From contig JABAKD010000026.1 in the NCBI GenBank assembly GCA_012845835.1, forward strand, positions 4,789,699-4,853,698: a stretch of 64,000 nucleotides of DNA, in the 5' to 3' direction. The notes beneath the pieces are model-generated. The model did not search any database. It worked only from the letters and a program-made list of their open reading frames with translations, and was not told the DNA's origin. Made by a program: the position numbers and the translations under genes. Below are positions 54,920 to 64,000 of this stretch, piece after piece; the first letter of the stretch is position 1, and each line of letters opens with the position of its first letter. Source of the DNA: Undaria pinnatifida. Taxonomy: Eukaryota > Sar > Phaeophyceae > Laminariales > Alariaceae.

Positions 54920-55500
54920 AAAAAAGTGTTCGTAGAGGGAATCGAAGCACTCAATCGAAACTGCGACCTTTCAAGCTGCGGCCTGTGGTCGCCAGGGGAC
55001 ATCCGGGATGTATCCCTGGGGTTCCCTTTATTTGATTTTTCATCTTGATGGTAAAACGGGTACTGCTGCTTGCTCTGATATCATCGCGCACAGCAGCAGT
55101 CGGTGGGTTTTGTCGGTATTCGTTCTGGTCTTACGTCGTAGGTCGGTCCGGGGAAAAGGGCAACCCCGCGGCTGCGGGTCAGCACTCTCTTCTCTTTCTC
55201 TCCGTGGATCCATCGGTCTGGGTCACAGGCGGTGAGTCTGTTACCTTGGACCGGAGGGGGGGACAGGTGATACATATTTCTCTGGGGTCAACTCTCCTGT
55301 GTTGGGTGATCATCTCACTAGTTGGGATCGAAACCCGAAGGTCCTAATAGACCTTCCAACCATGACGAACACATGCCAATATGTTGAGATATGGACAAAA
55401 AATCACAAAAGAAAAATGGTCGTATCATAGAGGGAATTGAAACCGCGACCTTCCAACCAAAACCAACCAGTATCAGCATATCCATCGTTTGAGCCACTCG
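54920..55500 (-). repeat. repeat copies with tRNA-like promoter words
   Basis: Around 55430-55500 the minus strand shows GTGGCTCAAACGATGG (A-box-like) and, 40 bp on, GGTTTCAATTCCCTC (B-box-like). Related 'gagggaatcgaa' pieces are at 54935 and 55325. This suggests a tRNA-derived short retroposon. It is not a working tRNA, since no cloverleaf can be drawn. Confidence 0.35.
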
Positions 55501-56234
55501 ACATTACTGTATGTACACAGCTCAAACTGATGTACCAGGTACATCTTTATGAATGCGTAGAAACTTGAAATCGGCGCAGAAATTTTGTCAAAAATCAAAA
55601 CTAGCACTCGCTCTCGGGACTCGATGAGAGCACTGCCGAGGCCACCCCCGGCAGCGTGGGGAGGGGCGAGCAAGCTGAGGCGCGTGCAGGACGTGGCGAG
55701 AGGTGGACCCCAGCTCGAGTTGTCTCGAAGACGGCTCAAAACCTGGTCTAAATCGGAGCCTTCGGCTGCTCTCGTGCAACCTCTGGATAATCCTCGATGT
55801 ACCATGCATGTACTTGTTAATAGTACGAAGAAAAAAAATGGATTAGGTGTAGAGCAAAGGGCCAACACTCAATCAATAATTCCAAGTCCATGACGTGTAA
55901 CAAACAAAATTGCATGAAGCGGACAGAGATCTACGATTGACTATAGGTGCAAACTGGCGAGTTGACAATGCCAAGAGTCCCGCCGTTATGCTCCAGGAAA
56001 ACAGTCCAGACGCCACATGCATGAGTGTACCGTATGTCCCCTACTTCCGAAATAGACGTCTGTCTCGAAATGTATTAATACAGCAGTAGTACAGAGCTTT
56101 TGTTCTCTAAGATGACGAATCGGCACGGACGCAGGGTGTGGATGTGCTGCGTGTCGGTGGGTGAAAAAAGCAGTACAATAAAAAAGCGCATACAGCAGCA
56201 GCGTGGAATATATATAAAAGAAAATACACTACGA

Positions 56235-56325
56235 CACACAGCTGTGAGATCGAAGATTTCGTCGAAACTCATCTTTGTCAGCTGTGTTTTATACTCCGAT
56301 CGCGCGTATTACTGGGTGTGTTGCC
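56235..56325 (+). repeat. dispersed family B, copy 8
   Basis: ACAGCTGTGAGATCGAAGAT, 'actcatctttgtcagctgtg', ATACTCCGATCGCGCGTATT. Confidence 0.85.
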
Positions 56326-56326
56326 A

Positions 56327-57010
56327 TAAGGCTTAGTTTGGGTAAGCAATTGGTTAACCTTTTGCAAGTGGTCAAACGGGCTAATACCCCACTAATTCTT
56401 CAACAAATGGCGTCGTCGGCAGGACCATGGGTTTTTGGGTCGTGGGCTCGAATTCCACCATTCACAACGATAAACTTTTACGACTTTCCCATATCGAACG
56501 TGAAAAATACTCTCCACGGTGTACCCAGGAAATGAAACCGCTTGGATATGCACACGTCCTCCCGTATATCCGACGGACCTGCTATCCCGCCGTTTCAGGG
56601 GGGAAGAGTGTTATAAGGCTTAGTTTGCGTACGAGTAAGCAAGTGGTTAACCTTTTGAAAATGGGTAAAGGGACTTATCCCCCACTAATTCCTTAACATG
56701 GGTGTGTGTCCTTATCAATGATGTAGGTCGGCGACTCCCCTTAGAACTAGCTTGTACCAGCGTCAACATCAACAGGATGATGTTATCAATGAGGCTCAGT
56801 GTGGGTAAGCAATTGGTTGACCTTTTGCAAGTGGTCAAACGGACTAATACCCCACTAATTTCGTAACATGGGTGTGTCCTTATTAATGATAGGTCGGTGA
56901 CTCCCCTTAGAACTAGCGTGTACCTGGGTCAACAGGGTGATGTTATCAATCTGTGCACGGAAACCATATTACCCGTTTTTGAGGGGGGCAAAATCTGACG
57001 GTTGTGGAAT
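56327..57010. repeat. triplicated unit fused with family B 3' parts
   Basis: Three units ('taaggcttagtttgggtaagcaattgg' ... 'aataccccactaatt') alternate with pieces reading GTAGGTCGGCGACTCCCCTT and 'gggtcaacagggtgatgttatcaa'. The composite has been duplicated as a whole. Confidence 0.8.
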
Positions 57011-57254
57011 GCATCAATTTTATTTTATTTTGTTACTGGTACTGGTATGTATATCCTTTAGTCGTATGACTGGTGAGGGGAGGGCGGGGTTTTTAAGGGG
57101 GGGGGAGAGGGGGATGAAGACGGGGGGGGGGGGGATTTTCAACATTTTTAGGTTACATAAAGGAATATTGGAGCTTACTGCACGCGTGGTGCTAGGTCTA
57201 GGCGATCGTGGGGGCGTTGGGGAAGGGTTGGGGCGGGGGGGGGGGCTCGATATT

Positions 57255-57410
57255 CAATCGTGGCCGTAGTCGTATGACCATAATGGTATGTGGTATGACC
57301 CTCGCGTCCGTACAATGCCGGGACGGAGCACGTCGGGTTTTCACCGACCAGGCAGACATTGCTTGCACCAAGCGCGAAGCGCCGTGAGGTATTCGGCGAG
57401 TCGCATGAGG
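57255..57410. repeat. dispersed repeat E, copy 2
   Basis: GAGCACGTCGGGTTTTCACC, 'gaccaggcagacattgcttgcacc', GCGCCGTGAGGTATTCGGCG. Pairs with 32205-32360. Confidence 0.8.
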
Positions 57411-58469
57411 AGGGGGTGAAGGTTAGTTGGAACTTGAAGACCATATACCAGGTAATGGATTGGAGCTACTACATGGATGGCTCGAAAGGTAAAGAGGTTA
57501 TATCACCTGTCGGGTGGTGTTTATAACTCTGGCGGGTTTTGATTTTTGGTAGGGCCGCGGGAGAGGGTGTGTGTGTGGCGGGGGGGGGGTGGGGGAGGGG
57601 TGTGTGTTGGGGAGGGGGGTTGTGGGGCCGGAGGGGGGGGGAGGAAACGGAGGTGGATGTGAGCAAAATATTCTACATGCGTGCTGAATGCAGATGCCTA
57701 ATATTTCAAAGATATCTATGAGGTGGATGGGAGCAAAGTTGTTTTTCGTTAATTTTAGTGGTTTTTCACTTCCTTATAGTATCAGTACGAGCTACGAATG
57801 ATACTTATGGTGTGCTGTGTATGCCTAGGAGCGAATTATTGTACGACCGTCTAGATGAATATACGATGGTGTCACCTGAGCCACAGACAACCAATGGGGA
57901 CCTTAGCCCTTTGGATGAACCTGCCGTATGATCGAACAACCATGCCTGGCTATCTATGTGATGAGCATGTTAGTAGAAGATAACCATTTGGAAAGGTCGC
58001 ACAAATTGATTATAGGTTCACGGCATATTACCATACAGGGATAGGGTAGTTGGACATAACCGTATGGTGGGACATTCGACACAGCAGCAGTACCATGACG
58101 ACCATGACGACTACCAGTTATTTTGTGTGACTTGTGTGTGAAGCTTGCGAAATACTACTGCTGTTGCTATAGATTACATACCACTTATATAGCGTGCCAA
58201 GAATATAGGATTCGTAGCTACTATTGAACGGGTGTGTGTTCTTGTATATTTCCACCCGTCTACGTCGTACATTCAGTGCAACCAGTATCCGTGCCGATGC
58301 CCCCTAGAGCGATGAGCTCTGAAGTCACAAATAATGAGACACAGATACACGTTGCAAATTCAGCAAGGTGAATATGTGATTAAAGTGACAGCAATGAGAC
58401 GGCTGATGTAGGTCACGTCAATCACACCTTATGTTTCACGCTATGATACTGCTGCTGTAAATATTTTGT

Positions 58470-58915
58470 AAATCCGGTGCCGGTATTGACGTCGTACCGT
58501 GCTTACCGAAGTGGCCGGTACCGGCATTGGAGGTGTAGCGAACTTATCGAAGTGTCCGGCACCGGTACGAAAGTATGTACCAGTACCGCCGGTACCGGTA
58601 TTGATATCGTACCGAACTTACCGAAGTTTCCCGTACCGGTATTGATGTCGTACCGAATTTACGGAAGTTTCCGGTGCCGGTATTGATGTTGTACCGAACT
58701 TACCGAAGCGTCCGGTACAGGTATGAAAGTCCGTACCGGTACCAGTACCGGTACGGACACACACTTGAATACGTATACCGCCAGTACCGGCGGTATATAC
58801 CGCCGGTAAGGTGCCGGCGCACACTTGCGCGTTGGTACATAAACTGGACATAACCTGGCGGTACAATTACAGAGCAGATCCGGTATTGGCTTGGGGTACC
58901 CGCTGAGGTATATAA
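58470..58915. repeat. CCGGTACCGG minisatellite, locus 2
   Basis: About ten ~40-bp units of the form CCGGTATTGATGTCGTACCG followed by AACTTACCGAAGTGT. Confidence 0.93.
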
Positions 58916-58956
58916 TTGAAGTGGATTATTGGTTCTTTTAATTCAATGTTTTTCTC

Positions 58957-59451
58957 TTATTTCCTTTGTCTTGGTATGTTGTTCAAAAGGTAAGGTAAGA
59001 TCCCCTTTGGATTATCAGCAGGGCGCCGTCTTGTCGTCGATCGGATCAACGTACACGCCAAATCGAGTACATAAACGAGGCTTTCGCGCGTCCCTTCCCT
59101 CCGAAAACCGGCCGGCACCGGGAAACCATCGACGGCTCTGATCGTCTCCGCCGGCAACTCGTACACGTCTCCCGTGCGCGAGTTGCACACAAGAACTGGC
59201 AAAATCACCGGCACGGCTTTCTTTTCCGCGTCCACACCGATAACTTGTGCCGCTGGCGCTGGTGTGTGTGGGAGCTGGCGAAGATGACTCGCCACTAGAA
59301 GCGGTGGCATCACTGTTGGAGGCCACCTCATTTTGGGAATTTGCGCCGTTGCCCATGCGTGCTCAGAGTCTCGGTATACTAAGCGTACTGGAAGATGATT
59401 GGGGACCGGGGTGTGTGTGGCTTGGAGTGCTGCCTGGAGCCAAAGCTCCAA
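58957..59451 (-). other. unrecognised open frame between two minisatellite arrays
   Basis: This 165-codon frame has its first ATG at 59331. The back part (VLVCNSRTGDVYELPAET, RAVDGFPVPAGF) looks protein-like. A second frame beginning MGNGANSQNEVASNSDATAS (59356) looks like a plausible start, so a frameshift may split one old coding piece. I recognise no family. Confidence 0.25.
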
Positions 59452-59479
59452 GGGATGGCGTCACAATGTGGTGGAATCG

Positions 59480-60045
59480 GGTTGATATCGTGCCAAACGT
59501 ACCGAAGTGTCCGGTACCGAGTTGATGTTGTGCCGATCTTACCAAAGTGCCTGGTACCGGTATCGATGTTGTACCGATACCGGTACCGGCTCCGGTACAT
59601 ACGTGCGTAGCGGTGCCGCCGGTACCGGTATTGATGTCGTACCAAACTTACCGAGGTGTCCGGTACCGGTATTGATGTCGTACCGAACTCACCAAAGTGT
59701 CCGGTACCGGTATTGATGTCATACCGAACTTATCGAAGTGTCCAGTACCGGTATTTATAGTGTACCGAACTTACCGAAATGTCCGATACCGATATTGACG
59801 TCGTACCGAACTTACCGAAGTGTCCGGTACCGGTAAGAAAGTCTGTACCGGCACCGCCGGTACCAGTATTGATGTCGTAGCGAACTTACCGACGTTTCCG
59901 GTACCGGTATTGATGTCGTACCGAACTTACCGGAGTGTCCGGTACCGGTATTGATGTCATACCGAACTTACCGAAGTGTCCGGTACCGGTAATACCGGCG
60001 GTATATACCGCCGGTACGCCTCGGTACGTACCGTACGGATCACAC
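59480..60045. repeat. CCGGTACCGG minisatellite, locus 3
   Basis: About 13 units of the same 40-bp family as locus 2, ending at 'ggcggtatataccgccggta', an inverted-repeat end also seen at 58795-58810. Confidence 0.93.
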
Positions 60046-60049
60046 CCTT

Positions 60050-60300
60050 GAAAAATACACTTTGGTTGTGAGATCGACCAAAAAGTGTTTTACCAATACT
60101 CAGCTTTGCAAGGTGCGTGTGATACTTCGATCGCGAGTGTCACGGGGTGTGTATACCCTCGTGAAGGTTACAGGTCGGTGACTCTCCTGCTAATGCCAGG
60201 GTCAAAAGGACTAAGACGTTCAACATTGTTCTGCGCACGGGAACTGTATAACCCGAATTGAGGGGTACAAAACCAGACCTATGTATGTGGAATTCAGTAT
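60050..60300 (+). repeat. dispersed family B, copy 9 (long form)
   Basis: Starts at the end of minisatellite locus 3 (ACACTTTGGTTGTGAGATCG), then CTCAGCTTTGCAAGGTGCGT, 'aggtcggtgactctcctgctaatgccagggtcaa'. Confidence 0.82.
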
Positions 60301-61126
60301 GCATGAAACAATAATTGTTACAGTGTGACTTAACTATTGGAGTGGGCTACTTGGGTCTACCGGGGTCGTACGCAAGTTCCTGTGTACTCCCTGTATATGT
60401 GGCAGGTCAGCAAAGGTCCAACCTAGCCCTGATGCTCGGGTTGTCAGTGCTGTCGAGTCATGATGGAATATGCGGTGGACATCGATCGCTACTGTTCCGA
60501 TGTGATCCCTCTTCTGCTCTTGATGTAATGCAAAGGCACACTCACACACCTGTATTGATGGAATGAAGACCGACGAGTGAGATCTGGCGTTCTGCATCAG
60601 GCGTGGGGCGATGCACACTTGATGCTAAAGCTCTTCGAACGCCCATCTCACGCACTAACAAGGGAATACACAAACTAAAGCGTGGATCCAAAACGCCAGA
60701 CCCCTGCATTCCTACAAATGGAAGCTCTTGCGCTAATACTGAATGATCAAAGGTTCGTGTCGCCGAATAGCCGATTGTTTTTGCTAATACAGAGAGCCTC
60801 CGTGGTCATTTCTGGGTGAAGCACCCGCAGGCCAAAAATGTTAGCTCACCTGTGTAACGATGTTGGGGAAAGTCGGAATTCATATCGTCAAAACCACGAA
60901 ACGACTTCCTCCATTCCATAGTTCAAGAAAGGAACTGTTTGAATGTTAATCGGGACTACAGCAAACGAGAAATTCCCGGATGGGTCGATTCCTCCGATGA
61001 GTCGACGTGTTAGAACCGGCATCACTAAAAGCGTGAGCCGTACATGGCCATCAGTTTTTTCGGGACACTCAGGCTACCTCGTGGGGGCAGTACCGAGCGC
61101 TTGATATAGTTAAAAAATGAAAAAAT

Positions 61127-61325
61127 ACACTCCAGCTGTGAGATCGACCAAAAAGGTTTGATCAAAACTCAGCTTTTCAAGCTGCGTGTGATGCTTTTCG
61201 ATCGCGCGTTTTACGAGGTGTGTATACGCTGGTGAAGGGGACAGGTCGGTGACTCCCCTGCTAATGCCAGGGTCAACAGGACTAAGACCTTCAACCTCGT
61301 TCTGTGCACGGAAACTGTATATATG
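61127..61325 (+). repeat. dispersed family B, copy 10 (long form)
   Basis: ACTCCAGCTGTGAGATCGAC, 'aactcagcttttcaagctgcg', 'gacaggtcggtgactcccctgctaatgccagggtcaa'. Closest to copy 9. Confidence 0.85.
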
Positions 61326-61807
61326 TGTATGCCAGGGGGGCTTCGCCGCCATGTCCGTAAGACAGGTAGTAAACGAAGCTGAGAGGGACCGTAGAAGCGA
61401 CAAATTATTGCCAAGGGGTGCGGTGTGATATTAAATCAGTTCATAGTAGTGCAAATATGATGTGGAGTGAGTGTGGAGGGGGTTTGTATCATATTGAAGG
61501 GAGAAAATGGAACGGTCGGGAGGACGAGAATTTCATGATCGTGTCATATGCTAGGTACATACCAGTACCGTCGGGTAGTATGGCAGGACTACTACAACAG
61601 CAGCAGCAGTAATCGCTAAACTACCTCGTACCTGGAACGTACTGCTGCTGCATAATAGTTTTTAGCAGTCCAAGCATATGTACCCGGACCTCTCTCTTCT
61701 CTTCCCCCCTGCATGCGAGTACTCCTATGTATTTGCTGGCCACGAGACTCATGAATCACGCAGATTGCAACGTTGAATCTAGACCGCTCGCCTGTTGAAA
61801 CTCGATA

Positions 61808-61862
61808 TCGCCTGCTTAACTGGTCCAACTCACAGCTGACGTATTTGAAATAATTTAGCAAA
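61808..61862 (-). repeat. dispersed family B, copy 11 (fragment)
   Basis: CCAACTCACAGCTGACGTATTTGAAATAAT, inverse of the CAGCTGTGAG end. Confidence 0.65.
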
Positions 61863-62689
61863 AAAACGAGTACAGCACACCCTGCCAGCCGGCAACCTGG
61901 GCACGGTGCAAGTACGCCCGAGGTCTCTTCCGATACAGTCGGGGTTGCGGAGCAAGATGAGGGAGTTTCAGGCCGAGGGGTGATCCTTATCGCAAGCTAG
62001 CACGGCAAAAACTCAAAAATATGTCTAAGAAAAGTTGAGGAGCCTTCTCCGCCGAGAAGCAGCTTCAATTTTGTGCATGTACTTATATTGCATCTAGACG
62101 GCGGCCCATCTCAAGGCTGAGTGCCAGCGGTCCTTGGAAAAATCCAAATTGGTTGTTGTTGGCTGTGTTACGCGTGATTCAAAGAACAGTTGAGAGGTAA
62201 CTATGTACTTCGTATAAATATACTTCCCCCCGTCGGCTGCTCCCCGGCCAGGGTGGCGCTCGGGCCTGAGGCTCCCCCAACGCGTGCCAGAGCCCCTGAG
62301 GGTGTGTGGCATCGACCGTACTCGTGCTCTGAACTAGCGCTCGGGCATGGCCGAGCCGGCGGTGAAAGCCAGCGACAAGGCAACAAAGCTCCTCACGGAT
62401 TTTTTCAACGCAGCAGTCTTGCCTGCGGACGCAGTGTCGTGTCACCGCCGCGGAAAGCGTGGGGCTTGTATCAAACGGAGAAGAGAGCTCGAATTCATGC
62501 GAGTAGGCGCCAAAGTCGGGAAGGAAATGGACGTGGAGCGTCGGGATTACTCCCCCCTTCACGTTGGCATTTAGGCAAGAACCGTTAGGCATGAACCGGG
62601 CTGGATGAAGGGAGACGGAGAGAGGGAAATACTCTGTTTGGGAAAAACGGAGGGTGGAAGGGGAGATAATCGGATGCTCGGAAGAAGAG

Positions 62690-64000
62690 GAAGAGATGTA
62701 GTAGGATTCGAAGAGCGGCTCAGAAACTACGCACATATGCAAGGGCTAGGTCCAGAGCGGGGGAAGTTATCGTGGGTGCGTTCGACGTTTTGCACACTCG
62801 CTTTCAAGGGCACGAACGGCATAGGCCACGCGGAGGTGATCCTGAAGACTTGGGAGGACGCAGGCTGTGACGTCATAGGACTACGAGAGGTGAAGCGCGA
62901 TGGACAAAGTGCTGGTACGGCGGCGGGATATGTTGTGTTTTGCTCGGGACCAGACGGAGGGAAGCACGAGAAGAAGGGGAACCACGGGGTAGGCGTAGCT
63001 GCTGGAGAGTCTATCGTGGCAGAGATGGATTAGGGCGGCGTCGCGGTTGAGTGCATCAGTGCTAGGTTGATGAAGGTTCGCATCCAAATCAAAGGGTAAT
63101 ATAACGGTGTGTATTTTATTGTAGGCTACACTCCCACTCTCGATAAGAGCACCAGCGAAAAGTACCACTTTTGGAGTTCACTTGACGAGGTGGTCAAGGG
63201 GGTTCCCTGTAGGGACCACCTCCTTGTCCTGATGGACGCGAATGCTCGTACCGGCATGAGAGGGATCGGGTGGACCGACCGTAAGATGATGAGCGCATAC
63301 GGGCGTGATGAACTGAACGATAACGGAGACCGACTATTGCTTCAATCAAGCAACGGACAACAAACTCGCCCTCCTCAACACGTGTTATGCCCCACCCTCT
63401 CGTGGAATATCGTACACGTTTTTAGAGTCCTAACCGAGGAAAGGCCCAGTACAGGCTTGACTACATATTGACATGGCAGCTGGATAGACGATTGGTACGT
63501 AACGTCGCTGTGCAGACCCCAACCAAGGAGAACGCTGAGTCGGACCACAATGCCGTCTTCGGAAATATTCGCCTTTTGGGTCGCATCGCACCAAATCGCC
63601 CAAAGAGAGACGTCAGTAACCGGCGGGCTTTTGATCTACCAAGGATAATGGTGGACCCATATCTCCGGATGGACCTCCGAAGAAGCGATAGCCCCCAAAC
63701 TTGCCTCCCCGATACCCTGTACTAATACTGGAAGCGTTGATGGCATGACCTCAGCACTAACCGAGACTCTACTGTCGAATGCGGCCGACATAGCGCCCCC
63801 TATTCGGAGCGAACAAGTACCGAGGGGTTGGTGTATGACCGAGGAGACGAAAGTGGAGTTGGATGCACAATGGCAGGATAGGGAAGACGCGAGGAAACGG
63901 CTTCGTTCTGCTCCAAATGATCGTGGTCTACGGAGAGCCTTGAAGACAATCAGCAGACAGCTCAAACGCACGCGGACGGAAGCTGTACAGAGGTTCTTCG
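62690..64000 (+). pseudogene. LINE endonuclease region, decayed, cut by the window end
   Basis: The pieces read in order as an endonuclease/exonuclease/phosphatase domain of a non-LTR retrotransposon: DVIGLREVKRDGQSAGTAAG, KGNHGVGVAAGESI, (UAG and UAA breaks), VGYTPTLDKSTSEKY, LLVLMDANARTGMRG, SAYGRDELNDNGDRLLL, DRRLVRNVAVQTP, NAESDHNAVFGNIRLLGR. The linker toward the RT follows (RGWCMTEETKVELDAQWQDR) and runs off the edge. At least three frameshifts. SDHN is the catalytic His motif of the fold; DANAR carries its Asp-x-Asn. Confidence 0.82.

Larger units (their letters stand above)
55500..58470. other. gene-poor repeat region
   Basis: No recognised gene. It holds three copies of a ~75-bp unit (TAAGCAATTGGTTAACCTTTTGCAAGTGGTC...; 56327-56400, 56612-56700, 56790-56875), family B copies (56235-56325, with 3' parts at 56698-56790 and 56866-57010), G-rich runs (57090-57260, 57580-57640) and repeat E (57255-57410). 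Confidence 0.55.
60300..62690. other. gene-poor region
   Basis: No recognised gene. It contains family B copies at 61127-61325 and 61808-61862. Open frames near 62180-62740 lie on both strands and have no recognisable domain. The plus-strand one could be the 5' leader or first open frame of the LINE that follows. Confidence 0.45.

Overview
The window looks like nuclear DNA of an intron-rich, repeat-rich eukaryote. A brown alga or another photosynthetic stramenopile is my best guess. This is an inference from the very long repeat-filled introns, TTAGGG-like interstitial repeats and the style of the LINE fragments; nothing in the window names the organism.

The centrepiece is one gene on the minus strand. 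It occupies about 34.5 kb (stop codon at 6836-6838, first exon ending at 41322) and I could assemble it as 23 exons whose splice phases all match. The exons sum to 4179 nt, giving a predicted protein of 1392 residues. In order it holds: a basic/Ser-rich and poly-Ala N-terminus; a complete anoctamin (TMEM16) membrane domain with the acidic Ca2+-site residues; a second membrane hairpin; an SMP lipid-transfer domain; a C2 domain with a full set of Ca2+-binding Asp residues; an acidic linker; and a C2 domain lacking them. It is in effect an anoctamin fused to a complete extended-synaptotagmin/tricalbin module. It would join a predicted lipid scramblase or ion channel to a lipid shuttle and a membrane tether in one chain. 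I know of no described protein with this layout, and it is the main discovery candidate.

The introns are a second discovery. At least nine exon edges have decayed partial copies ('echoes') nearby in an adjoining intron. Each echo keeps tens of bases of exon plus the splice-site flank, and some recur in tandem units of roughly 200 bp (12.8-13.45 kb). The introns seem to have grown by local tandem duplication of exon-intron boundaries, followed by minisatellite growth and insertion of small elements. Those elements include an (AAC)n-tailed SINE-like family, a TIR element of about 0.8 kb present twice, and a family of about 85-300 bp present a dozen times.

Region by region: 1-6835 is the 3' flank, with minisatellites and no recognised gene. 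6836-41322 is the fusion gene. 41.5-46.6 kb is gene-poor. 46,663-47,240 holds a weak two-exon candidate gene. 47,325-53,020 is a near-intact Ty1/copia retrotransposon on the minus strand with 369-bp LTRs that differ at two positions I could see, a CCAAG target duplication, and one gag-pol frame broken only by three UAG codons. 53.8-54.4 kb is the decayed 3' coding end of a LINE. 54.4-62.6 kb is repeats, including two CCGGTACCGG-type arrays around an unrecognised open frame. From about 62.7 kb to the window end lies the decayed endonuclease part of a second LINE that runs off the edge.
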